Positions 9,689 through 17,932 of a DNA stretch of 40,502 nucleotides are shown in pieces (position 1 is the first letter of the stretch; the number at the start of each line of letters is the position of its first letter). Origin of the DNA: Pedosphaera sp. (lineage in GTDB: Bacteria; Verrucomicrobiota; Verrucomicrobiia; Limisphaerales; UBA1096); NCBI GenBank assembly GCA_022451065.1, contig JAKUOU010000030.1:1-40502 (forward strand), read 5' to 3'. A program made the translations under genes and the position numbers. A model generated the notes under the pieces. It saw nothing but the letters and a program-made list of their open reading frames with translations. It searched no databases and had not been told where the DNA came from.

Positions 9689-10956
9689 CCGGGTCGGTAC
9701 TCGCGGGCCCACAGCTTGGCAGCGGCCGGGTTGTCGATAATGCGGCGTTTGGCCGGGTCGAAGTCTACTGTGCTGCTTGAGCGCCAGGCCATGTTGGCCA
9801 GGTGACAAAGCAGGGTGCTGATCTGTCCATCGCCGATCTCCGCGTTGAGTTTTTCGCCATTGCGGATAGCATTTACGAAGTTGGTGAAGTGCAAAATGTG
9901 GCTGGCCGGTTGGCTTTTGGTTTCCACTTCCTTTCCAGCGAGGTCGTGGATGGTGTACTTGTTTCCAGTGGTCATGGTAAGAGTGCCGTTGTCACCATAA
10001 AAAACCACGAACGGCAGTGTCTCATGCTTGCGCTGGAGGCAACTGCTCTGGTCCCAGAGGGCGGTGCAGTGGCCAAAGTCGAACAGCGCCGTGCCGGTGT
10101 CGGGGGATTCCTGGTCGTCGTCGAAGTGGTAGCGGCCGCCGCCGTAGGTGACGCGCTGCGGCAGGTCGACACCGAGCCCCCAGCGCGCAAGGTCGAGCGC
10201 GTGCACGCCGTTGTTGGCCATCTCGCCGCCGCCGTAGTGCCAGTGCCAATGCCAGTTGTACGGGATAAGATTGTCCTTGTACGGGCGCTCCGGTGCGGGG
10301 CCCTGCCACAGGTTATAGTTGAGATGCTTTGGCACCGCCGCCGGTTTGCCTTTGCCGATGGAGCCCCTGCCACTCGCGTAGAAACTGCGCGAAGCGAGCA
10401 CCTGCCCTATGACGCCTTCACGCATCCGTTGCACCGCCTCGATAATAAGGGGATAGCTGCGCCGCTGATTGCCCATTTGCACGAGGCGTTTGTGCTTGCG
10501 CGCGGCGGCCACCATCAGTCCGGCTTCTGCGGCGTTGTGGCTTCCGGGTTTCTCGACGTAAACATGCTTGCCAGCCTGGCAGCCGAGGATGGTTGCCGGC
10601 GCGTGCCAGAAGTTTGGCGCGGCGATGGAGATGGCGTCAAGGTGTGGATCCTCGAGCATGCGCCGCAGGTCGGTGATCCCTCGGCACGGGGCGGTCTGGC
10701 TCTTGGTAACGACCGACAGGCCGTTGGCGGTGCGGTTGTCATCAACGTCGCAAACGTAGGCCACCTCGACGTCTGAAATCTTGAGATAGTTGTTGACGTG
10801 AGCCATGCCGCGACCAAGGCCCATCACGCCGACTCGCAGCTTGTTGGCAGCTTGGTTGGCAGCCCGGATCGAGTGACACTTGGCCAAGGCGGCTGCGGTG
10901 ACTCCGGCGCCGGAGCATTGCAGGAAACGGCGGCGATTGAGGGAGCTGTTTTTCAT
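9670..10956 (-). CDS. Tat-exported Gfo/Idh/MocA family oxidoreductase
   Basis: NAD(P)-dependent dehydrogenase of the Gfo/Idh/MocA family, 428 residues, probably acting on a sugar or sugar derivative outside the cytoplasm. The N-terminus carries a twin-arginine signal (NRRRFLQ) with a hydrophobic stretch and Ala-rich end. A Rossmann motif follows (VGVMGLGRG, from ~residue 42). The family signature EKPGSHN sits near residue 145, and a C-terminal alpha/beta domain has typical 'GGEMANNGVHALDLARWGL' features. Exported members are abundant in Verrucomicrobia and Planctomycetes and usually serve polysaccharide catabolism; the substrate here cannot be read from sequence. The gene is divergent from the secreted-protein gene at 11101 and overlaps a small membrane ORF at its 3' end. 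Confidence 0.9.
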   Translation of the reverse strand: MKNSSLNRRRFLQCSGAGVTAAALAKCHSIRAANQAANKLRVGVMGLGRGMAHVNNYLKISDVEVAYVCDVDDNRTANGLSVVTKSQTAPCRGITDLRRMLEDPHLDAISIAAPNFWHAPATILGCQAGKHVYVEKPGSHNAAEAGLMVAAARKHKRLVQMGNQRRSYPLIIEAVQRMREGVIGQVLASRSFYASGRGSIGKGKPAAVPKHLNYNLWQGPAPERPYKDNLIPYNWHWHWHYGGGEMANNGVHALDLARWGLGVDLPQRVTYGGGRYHFDDDQESPDTGTALFDFGHCTALWDQSSCLQRKHETLPFVVFYGDNGTLTMTTGNKYTIHDLAGKEVETKSQPASHILHFTNFVNAIRNGEKLNAEIGDGQISTLLCHLANMAWRSSSTVDFDPAKRRIIDNPAAAKLWAREYRPGWEPHI

Positions 10957-10987
10957 TAATTATGGTTTGTGAGAGTCGGTTTGAACC

Positions 10988-10995
10988 TTGGCCAA
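10988..10995. repeat. Iterated palindrome TTGGCCAA (intergenic copy)
   Basis: Copy in context CCTTGGCCAAGCG, in the divergent intergenic region between the oxidoreductase and the 859-residue protein gene. It is paired with a second copy 29 bases downstream. Confidence 0.85.
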
Positions 10996-11016
10996 GCGTG
11001 CCACAGCCACCTGCGC

Positions 11017-11024
11017 TTGGCCAA
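11017..11024. repeat. Iterated palindrome TTGGCCAA (intergenic copy, full-length form)
   Basis: Full form GCGCTTGGCCAAGCG, 77 bases before the ATG at 11101. The pair at 10988 and 11017 sits where promoters of the two divergent genes should lie, so a regulatory effect is possible but not shown. Confidence 0.85.
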
Positions 11025-11100
11025 GCGATTCGGCTTGATGTTTGGGATTGACCTGCCCGTGGAATCGCAGAACACTCACCTCTCAAACCGACCTTAAGCA

Positions 11101-13680
11101 ATGAAAACAACCCGTTTATTCTCACACTGGATGAAACCTTCGGCTGCCGTGGCGTTTTTTTTCACTCTAATCCACTCGCCTTTGGCCGAGGTGTTGGATG
11201 ACTTTGAGGATAATAAAGTGACCGGCTGGGAGAAATTTGACTTCGGCAGTGGCAACGGCTTTCTTAAGGAGGAGGATGGGCAGTTTACTATCGGTATGTA
11301 TCAGGCACCCAAACAGCCATTCTTCGTGGCTGCTACTTTTGACTCCCAAACTTACACTATTGAGGATGGAGTTACCCTGGAGTTTCGTATTGATTTAATT
11401 GAAGCGAACCAACCTGAGGCTTATGCAGCTGTGGGTTTTATCCCGAAGGATACTTCAGTAAGCCAGCTGTCAGGTTACTCAGCAGTCAAGGACAACGGTG
11501 ACGTTATTTTAGCGAAAGGCTTGAACAAGTTTTTCTATGACATCACCGACGGTGAGTGGACAGAAACACCCGAAAATATCACGTTGAGTATTTCCATGAC
11601 CGGCAAGGGAGAAAGTGTCGTCATGACGGTTAAGGTCCTTGATATTGAGAATAATAATGCAGTTTTGTTTGAGCAGGTTTCCACGGACACACCGGATGCA
11701 GATGACTTTCAAACAGGCACAGATTCCCCAGCTGCTCCCTTCTTAGGTAAACCGGGCAATTTTGTGCTCCTGCTATATCACAACGATACCAATGGTTCGT
11801 TGCCAGCCTCCACGGTGACGCTGGACAACGCCAAGGTATTTCAGTACGAGGCTGCGACGGTGGATGACTTCGATGACAACAAGGTTAATGATTGGGAGAA
11901 GTTCGACTTTGGTAGCGGTAATGGTTTTTTGGATGAAGAGGATGGGCAGTTGACTATCGGTATGCGCCAACCCCCTGGTCAGGCTTTTTTTGTGGCGGCA
12001 ACTTATGAACCCAAGACATTTGTCATTGAGGATGGGACTACGGTCGAGTTCAGTGTTGATCTGATCGGGGCTAACCAGCCGGATTCCTTTGCGGTGCTAA
12101 GTTTTATCCCCAAAGCTTATCCGGTAAGCACACTAACAGGATACAGTGTGGCGAAAGATATCAACGATGTGCTTCTAGCGAAGGGCTTGAACAAATACTT
12201 TTATGATATTACCGAAGGAGATTGGATTGAACGTGAAGAGAACATTCGACTCGTTTTATCCATGACCGGCTCGGGAAAATCAGTGGAGGTAACTACAAGG
12301 GTGTTGGACCTGGAGAACGATTTTCAGGTTTTGTTTGAGGAAACGGTGACCGATACAGCTGGGGAGGATGAACTGGACACCGGCAATGATTCCCCGGCCG
12401 CAAGTTTTATCGACAAACCTGGGAAGTTTGTCCTGCTGCTTTATCACAACGATACCAACGGTTCATTGCCAGCCTCAAGCGTGACATTGGACAATGCTCA
12501 TGCATCCGTTTCCGGTGCTGACGAGAAGAACCAACCACCAAATATTGCCTCAGTTTCGCCGGTTACAAGTAGTATGATGTTGCCGGCCTCGACAAAGATT
12601 GCCTTCGTGGTGAATGATGATAATGGGGTCGAGCCGAGTGACATCACTGTTATGTTGAATGGGACGACACACACCGTTGCCAATGGCCTGATGGTCGCTG
12701 GATCAGCAATGGCCCGGGAAGTGTCGCTGGGCGGCCTCAAAGCAGGGGAAAACTATCACGCCGTGATTACTGCTGTGGATGCTGACGGGGGGACCGATAG
12801 CCGTGATTTGTACTTTGACACATTCGACACAAACAGTTTCGTTGTTGAAGTTGAGGACTATAATTACGAATGGGGGGAATTTATTGATACCCCGGTTTTG
12901 ATCCCTGAACTGGATGAGGATGGGATCGATGCAAATTGGGGAGAGGACTCCTATAATTCCCAGGAAGGTTATATCGGGATCGATTTTTTTGATACGGATG
13001 AAGCACTGGTGCCGGCGGCTCACCGGTACCGTCCCTACGATGCAGTCGCCACCGTTCCGGCACTAGATTTGGTAAGGCAGAAATTTAACGATGCGGGCGG
13101 TGCTCAAAAGGGGATAAGCGATTTTGGTGTCGTTGATATTGAGGAAGGAGAATGGCTTAACTACACCCGTACTTATCCAAATGGCGAATATCTAGTCTAT
13201 CTGCGTCAGGCACAGTTTGATATGTCGGAGGCAAAGAGTACATTGGAACTGGTGACCAGTGCAGCCGATGAGGAGGAACAGACTACCGAGGTGCTGGGAA
13301 GTTTTCTAGGTACTCAATCCGGCGTGGAGTTTCGAAATGTATTGCTGACAGACGAGGCAGGCAAAGAACCGATCGTCGTGAAACTTGGCGGCAAGGCCAC
13401 ACTTCGCCTGGCTCAGCACATTACAGACCCTGAGGATCTGTACCTTGTTCAGAACTACCTTGTATTCATCAAGTACGAGAAACCGACGCTGGCGCTGCAG
13501 GCCAGTTCGGCCGTGAATGGCCCGTATCAGACGGAGAGCGGCGCCACCATCGATGAGGCCAACCGAACCATCACGATTGGTCAATCAGGTAACACCCAGT
13601 TCTACCGCCTGAGTGGTGCTTCGGTCAAAATCGGCAGCGTCCAGGTGGCCAACGGCAAGGTGACATTAAAGTACGAGTAA
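11101..13680 (+). CDS. Secreted protein with a duplicated 222-residue domain and a CBM6/35-like domain
   Basis: 859 residues. A positively charged N-terminus and hydrophobic core ending near 'SPLAE' form a Sec signal peptide. Two tandem copies of a ~222-residue domain follow (residues ~32-253 and ~254-472), sharing 'DDFxDNKVxxWEKFDFGSGNG' and 'LLYHNDTNGSLPAS'. They look like a beta-sandwich of ConA/LamG type, but I cannot name the family. A short Ig-like region comes next, then from ~580 a 'VEVEDYNYEWGEF' domain with 'GDF/DIEEGEWLNYTRTYPNGEY' features typical of CBM6/35-like carbohydrate-binding modules. The C-terminal ~65 residues are a small beta domain common in secreted Verrucomicrobia proteins. 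No catalytic residues were recognised. Base composition is visibly lower in G+C than in neighbours (25 of 60 in the line at 11641). No Shine-Dalgarno is seen. Confidence 0.8.
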   Translation: MKTTRLFSHWMKPSAAVAFFFTLIHSPLAEVLDDFEDNKVTGWEKFDFGSGNGFLKEEDGQFTIGMYQAPKQPFFVAATFDSQTYTIEDGVTLEFRIDLIEANQPEAYAAVGFIPKDTSVSQLSGYSAVKDNGDVILAKGLNKFFYDITDGEWTETPENITLSISMTGKGESVVMTVKVLDIENNNAVLFEQVSTDTPDADDFQTGTDSPAAPFLGKPGNFVLLLYHNDTNGSLPASTVTLDNAKVFQYEAATVDDFDDNKVNDWEKFDFGSGNGFLDEEDGQLTIGMRQPPGQAFFVAATYEPKTFVIEDGTTVEFSVDLIGANQPDSFAVLSFIPKAYPVSTLTGYSVAKDINDVLLAKGLNKYFYDITEGDWIEREENIRLVLSMTGSGKSVEVTTRVLDLENDFQVLFEETVTDTAGEDELDTGNDSPAASFIDKPGKFVLLLYHNDTNGSLPASSVTLDNAHASVSGADEKNQPPNIASVSPVTSSMMLPASTKIAFVVNDDNGVEPSDITVMLNGTTHTVANGLMVAGSAMAREVSLGGLKAGENYHAVITAVDADGGTDSRDLYFDTFDTNSFVVEVEDYNYEWGEFIDTPVLIPELDEDGIDANWGEDSYNSQEGYIGIDFFDTDEALVPAAHRYRPYDAVATVPALDLVRQKFNDAGGAQKGISDFGVVDIEEGEWLNYTRTYPNGEYLVYLRQAQFDMSEAKSTLELVTSAADEEEQTTEVLGSFLGTQSGVEFRNVLLTDEAGKEPIVVKLGGKATLRLAQHITDPEDLYLVQNYLVFIKYEKPTLALQASSAVNGPYQTESGATIDEANRTITIGQSGNTQFYRLSGASVKIGSVQVANGKVTLKYE
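11194..12516 (+). repeat. Tandem duplication, 666-bp period, within the secreted protein gene
   Basis: Copy 1 runs about 11194-11859 and copy 2 about 11860-12516. Conserved blocks include WEKFDFGSGNGFL, FFVAAT, LAKGLNK and LLYHNDTNGSLPAS at a constant spacing of 222 codons. DNA-level similarity is high in those blocks and weaker elsewhere. Confidence 0.85.
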
Positions 13681-13682
13681 CT

Positions 13683-13690
13683 TTGGCCAA
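13683..13690. repeat. Iterated palindrome TTGGCCAA just after a stop codon
   Basis: Begins three bases after the TAA of the 859-residue protein gene and is followed by a degenerate copy (TTGGCTAA, 13695-13702) and then the terminator hairpin. Confidence 0.85.
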
Positions 13691-13705
13691 GTGCTTGGCT
13701 AATGG

Positions 13706-13740
13706 AAAAAAAGGGAACCGGAAACGGCTCCCTTTTTTTT
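13706..13740. terminator. Bidirectional intrinsic terminator
   Basis: Stem GGGAACCG / CGGCTCCC (13713-13720 and 13725-13732, one internal mismatch) closes a GAAA tetraloop. Eight T residues follow on the + strand, and a run of seven A precedes it, which becomes T on the - strand. It lies between the convergent 859-residue protein gene and glnB and can serve both. Confidence 0.88.
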
Positions 13741-13757
13741 CTGAAATCCAATGAACA

Positions 13758-14390
<633 letters not shown>

Positions 14391-15965
14391 ATGCTCAAAT
14401 CCTCCGGCGCCATGGCCGGGGCAACGTTGATCAGTCGCCTGCTTGGGATGGTGCGGGTGATGGTTTACGCCCGGTTCATGGGTGACGGGGCGATCGCCAG
14501 CGCCTTCGTATACGCCTTCCAGATTCCCAACCTGTTCCGGCGTCTGCTCGGCGAGGGAGCGATCACGGCGGCTTTCATCCCGCTGTTCAAGAACAAGGAG
14601 AAAACCGAGGGCGACAAGGCGATGTGGCACACGGCCAACGCCGTTGTTTCTGCGCTGGTGGTGATCTCTGCGTTGGTAATCGGAGTGGTGATGCTGGGCC
14701 TCTCCGCGGCGCTGATGTGGGGGGAGTTCGACACTCACACGGAGCTGATGCTCAAACTGCTGCGGGTGGTGTTCCCGTACATGCTGCTGGTGTGCCTTGC
14801 GGCGGTGTTCATGGGGATGCTCAACTCGCGAGGCTACTTTTTCATCCCGGCGATGGGGGCCACGCTGCTCAACGTGGTGATGATCGCCACAGTACTGCTC
14901 GTCGCGCCGCGCTGGGGGGAGGACTTAGGCGAGCAGATTTTCGCGCTGGCGTTTGGAGTGCTGGTGGCGGGTGTGGCGCAGGCCGGCTTCCAGTTGCCGT
15001 ATTTGTTTCGCGAGGGCTACCGGCCCTGCTGGGTGACGCCGTGGCGCAACGACTCTGTTCGAGAGGTGGTTCGCAAGATGATCCCGGCAACGATCGGTGT
15101 GGCGGCGTTCCAGTTCAACATCATTATCACGCAGACGCTGGCGTTTTGGATTGAACGCTCCAGTGGTGCGAAGATCGTCGCGTCGTTCGAGTACGCGGTG
15201 CGGTTGATGGAGCTGCCACAGGGCGTGTTTGGCGTGTCGCTGGCCACGTTCCTTTTACCAACTTTGGCCGGCTTGGCCGCAGAGAAGCAGTTCCCCGAGT
15301 TTCGCGACAACCTCCGGCGCGGCATGGGTTACCTATTTTTCGTGAATGCTATCGCGGCGGCGATGCTGATGGTGCTGGCCGTGCCGATGGTGCGACTGCT
15401 GTTTGAGCGCGGTGAGTTTACCGTCGACTCGACGGCACGTGCCGGCTTTGCCTTGATGTGTCTTGCGCCGAGCCTGCTGACCTACTCGGCGGTTAATGTG
15501 ATGGCGCGGGCGTTTTACGCGCTCGGCGACACGAAGGTGCCGATGCAGATTAGCGCGGTGAGCCTCTGCATCAACATCGTGGTGCTGGTGCCGCTTATTT
15601 TCATGTTCCCCAAGGGCTACCAGGCCGGCGCGCTTGGGGTGGCCAATGCCATCAGTTCCCTCGTCAATGTCGGGCTGCTGTCGTACGCCCTCAAGCGCAA
15701 GATGCCCAAGTGGGAGGTTCAGTCGTTGCTGCGGCCGCTCGCCGGCATGTTGCTGGCGGCCGGTGTCGCCGGTGTTCTCGCCTGGTTTTTGCACAACCAA
15801 TGGATGGAACAATTTGGCAATGAATCGGTGTGGTTGAAGATCGGTGAAGTGTTCACCCCGGCCATCTTCGCGGCCTTGGTTTACTGGGGGATCACTGCTG
15901 CTATCGGCCTCCGCGAGGCCCGCGACCTGTTCGCCCTGGTCCGAAGAACCCGGGCAGGTGAATGA
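14391..15965 (+). CDS. murJ: Lipid II flippase MurJ (MviN)
   Basis: Polytopic MOP-superfamily protein that flips lipid II across the inner membrane for peptidoglycan synthesis. I chose the ATG at 14391 (524 residues) rather than the track's TTG at 14328. It begins MLKSSGAMAGATLISRLLGMVR, which aligns with the usual MurJ start, whereas the upstream extension is not family-like. Characteristic segments are 'FQIPNLFRRLLGEGAITAAFIPLF', 'LPQGVFGVSLATFLLPTLA', 'LLFERGEFT' and 'ARAFYALGDTKVPM', with about 14 hydrophobic helices. It has its own 294-base upstream region shared with divergent glnB, and purU follows 70 bases downstream. No Shine-Dalgarno is seen at either candidate start. Confidence 0.93.
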   Translation: MLKSSGAMAGATLISRLLGMVRVMVYARFMGDGAIASAFVYAFQIPNLFRRLLGEGAITAAFIPLFKNKEKTEGDKAMWHTANAVVSALVVISALVIGVVMLGLSAALMWGEFDTHTELMLKLLRVVFPYMLLVCLAAVFMGMLNSRGYFFIPAMGATLLNVVMIATVLLVAPRWGEDLGEQIFALAFGVLVAGVAQAGFQLPYLFREGYRPCWVTPWRNDSVREVVRKMIPATIGVAAFQFNIIITQTLAFWIERSSGAKIVASFEYAVRLMELPQGVFGVSLATFLLPTLAGLAAEKQFPEFRDNLRRGMGYLFFVNAIAAAMLMVLAVPMVRLLFERGEFTVDSTARAGFALMCLAPSLLTYSAVNVMARAFYALGDTKVPMQISAVSLCINIVVLVPLIFMFPKGYQAGALGVANAISSLVNVGLLSYALKRKMPKWEVQSLLRPLAGMLLAAGVAGVLAWFLHNQWMEQFGNESVWLKIGEVFTPAIFAALVYWGITAAIGLREARDLFALVRRTRAGE

Positions 15966-16035
15966 TCCGCTTGGCGAGGCACTTGCTTGTTTTCGCTTTT
16001 ATCTGCACCTAAAAACCGCTTAATTGCGCGCCGCA

Positions 16036-16881
16036 ATGAGTCGTTACGCGACCATCACCGTCATTGGGCGGGACAAGACCGGCGTGGTGGCCAGGGTCAC
16101 CAACCTGCTGTTCGAGTCTAGGGCCAACATCGAGGCGCTGGAGGAACAGGTCACACGTGGGCAGTTCAGCATGACCCTCCAGGCCAGCTGGCGCGTAAGC
16201 CAGTTTGACGAAAAGGCGCTTGGCCAGGGGCTGCGCGCTCTGGCCCGTGAGCTGGGCATGGAGATCAAGTGGTGGTTCACCGATCCCAAGCGCCCGCAAC
16301 GCATGGCCCTGATGGTTACCCGGGAGCAGCACTGCCTTGATGCCATTCTTGAAGCGGTGAAAACCGGAAAACTAAAGACGGAAATTGTTGCCGTCATCGG
16401 CAACCATCGTGACCTGCAGGCCAAGGTGGAGAAGGCCGGCCTGCCGTTTCATCACGTTTCCTGGATGAATCGCGCGAAGGCCGAAGACAAGACGCTTCGC
16501 ATATTGGAAAAAGCGCAGGCGGACTTCGTCGTGTTGGCGCGCTTCATGAAAATTTTATCGCCGAACTTCGTCTGGCGGTTCAAGAACAAGATCATTAACA
16601 TCCACCCGTCGCTACTGCCGAGTTTCCCCGGCCCGCAGCCATACCGGCAGGCCTACGAGCACGGGGTGAAGATCACCGGTGTGAGCGCGCATTTCGTGAG
16701 CATGCATCTCGACGAGGGGCCGGTCATTGCGCAGGAGAGTTTCAGCATCAAGCCGGGCATGACGCTCAAGCAGATTATCTGCGCCGGGCAGAAGATCGAA
16801 GCCAAGGTGCTGGTCAGGGCAATTCGACTTTTCTTGAGCAAACAGCTTGATGTCTACTGGGGCGTGGTTAGCCAGGTCTGA
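16036..16881 (+). CDS. purU: Formyltetrahydrofolate deformylase
   Basis: Hydrolyses 10-formyl-THF to THF and formate, supplying formate for purine synthesis and balancing the C1 pool. The ATG at 16036 (281 residues) is preferred over the track's TTG at 16024 because MSRYATITVIGRDKTGVV is the standard ACT-domain start. The ACT domain spans ~1-80. The formyl-transferase-like catalytic domain follows from ~90, with 'INIHPSLLPSFPG' (conserved Asn and His) and 'MHLDEGPVIAQ' (Asp) forming the catalytic set. 'FMKILSPNF' and 'AYEHGVKITGVSAHFV' are also typical. It converges with the SUF operon, with only nine bases between the stop codons and no clear terminator. Confidence 0.93.
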   Translation: MSRYATITVIGRDKTGVVARVTNLLFESRANIEALEEQVTRGQFSMTLQASWRVSQFDEKALGQGLRALARELGMEIKWWFTDPKRPQRMALMVTREQHCLDAILEAVKTGKLKTEIVAVIGNHRDLQAKVEKAGLPFHHVSWMNRAKAEDKTLRILEKAQADFVVLARFMKILSPNFVWRFKNKIINIHPSLLPSFPGPQPYRQAYEHGVKITGVSAHFVSMHLDEGPVIAQESFSIKPGMTLKQIICAGQKIEAKVLVRAIRLFLSKQLDVYWGVVSQV

Positions 16882-16890
16882 GCGCCGGGG

Positions 16891-17388
16891 CTACTCGTCA
16901 AGGAATCGGATGTTGATGCCGCCGGATTTGGTCTGGCCGGCGTTGAGGCTGTCCTGAAGCGTGGGGGAAAGTTCGGCCGGCTTGGTCGGCGACTCCGCCT
17001 GTCCAGGCTCTTGGTGGTCAGGCGAGAGCGCATCACGCAGCGCACCCTGAACCAGCTCCGCGCAGTGAATCTTCATCGGCGGCAGCGGGCCCAGTTCACC
17101 CGAGAGTTCCTCCGGCTTCATTTCCAACGCCTCGTCGGCGGTTTTGCCCCGGATCAACTCGGTGGCCAGGCTGGCCACGGCGATGGCCGTCTCACAGCCG
17201 AAGCTCTGAAAACTGGCCTTGTCGATGACCTTTTGGCCGTCCTGCTCCTTGTACTTCACCCACAGCCGGAGCATTTCGCCGCACTCGGAATTGCCGACGG
17301 TGCCGACTGAGTCGGCATCGTTCATTTCCCCGACATTTTTTGGGTCATGAATCGCCTGGGCGACTTTTTTTTGCAGATCGTCGTTCAT
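16891..17388 (-). CDS. NifU/IscU-like Fe-S cluster scaffold protein
   Basis: 165 residues. The three scaffold cysteines are present: Cys36 (NSECGE), Cys65 (FGCETAIA) and Cys109 (KIHCAE). Spacing between the second and third is 43 residues, which fits the IscU/NifU N-domain and lacks the longer insertion of SufU. An LPPMK motif precedes the third Cys, close to the LPPVK HscA-binding motif of IscU, although no hscA is in view. The first-site Asp of IscU is Glu here. A ~50-residue polar, Pro-rich tail ends in 'GGINIRFLDE'. It is the last gene of the suf operon, one base after the rhodanese-like gene. Coexistence with SufE and SufBCD suggests an accessory scaffold or carrier role, which is inferred. 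Confidence 0.85.
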   Translation of the reverse strand: MNDDLQKKVAQAIHDPKNVGEMNDADSVGTVGNSECGEMLRLWVKYKEQDGQKVIDKASFQSFGCETAIAVASLATELIRGKTADEALEMKPEELSGELGPLPPMKIHCAELVQGALRDALSPDHQEPGQAESPTKPAELSPTLQDSLNAGQTKSGGINIRFLDE

Positions 17389-17389
17389 T

Positions 17390-17932
17390 TTAATTCAGCG
17401 TGTAACGCCGGACGGCGGAATCAATCTCAAGCGACCAGGCATCGATTCCGCCGCGCAGTGCGTGAACATTCGGCATGCCGTGGCCCAGGTAATATGCTGC
17501 GGCGTCGAGACTTTTTTTGCCCTGGTGATCGATCACCACAAACCGCTGGTCGTTGTCCCATGTGCCGAGGATTTTCTGCATCAGCGGCTGCGTGAGCAAA
17601 ACGGAACTCTCGATGTGGACGGCTTCGAATTCCTCACGCGAACGGATGTCAACAAGCCGGATATCTTCGCCGGCCTCGAGTCGCTTGGCCAGGTCGCTTG
17701 GCTCGATCAAAATACGGGCATCCTCCTCGTGGCTCTGGCGGATCTGCTCCAACACGTCGGTGACGGGAAGATCGCCATTGCGCTCGCAAACCCTGGCCAA
17801 TGTTTCCTCCGGCTGAAACCCGCAACTGCTACACCCCCCGATATGGTATTTCCGAAACAACGCCCGCTGCGCTCCGGGAAACACCTGCAGCACTGCCTGC
17901 ATTGGGGAGTCGCCTGTGATGGTTTCGTTCAT
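17390..17932 (-). CDS. CxxC-domain plus degenerate rhodanese-like protein
   Basis: 180 residues. Residues 1-70 form a small helical domain with a 'HIGGCSSCGFQPEETL' motif (Cys34, Cys37), resembling the N-terminal domains of ScdA/Ric-type Fe-S repair proteins or DUF1858. Residues ~78-172 have a rhodanese fold ('IRLVDIRSREEFEAVHI', 'ALRGGIDAWS'). The active-site loop reads DHQGKKS where active rhodaneses have CxxGxRS, so the catalytic Cys is Asp135 and the Arg is Lys. Sulfurtransferase activity is therefore unlikely in the rhodanese half; the CxxC pair may be the working part. Encoded between sufS and the NifU-like gene, with a one-base gap to the latter. Confidence 0.8.
   Translation of the reverse strand: MNETITGDSPMQAVLQVFPGAQRALFRKYHIGGCSSCGFQPEETLARVCERNGDLPVTDVLEQIRQSHEEDARILIEPSDLAKRLEAGEDIRLVDIRSREEFEAVHIESSVLLTQPLMQKILGTWDNDQRFVVIDHQGKKSLDAAAYYLGHGMPNVHALRGGIDAWSLEIDSAVRRYTLN

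Noticed and set aside
9802-10776. 324-codon + strand ORF opposite the oxidoreductase
   Set aside because: Shadow of the Gfo/Idh/MocA gene.
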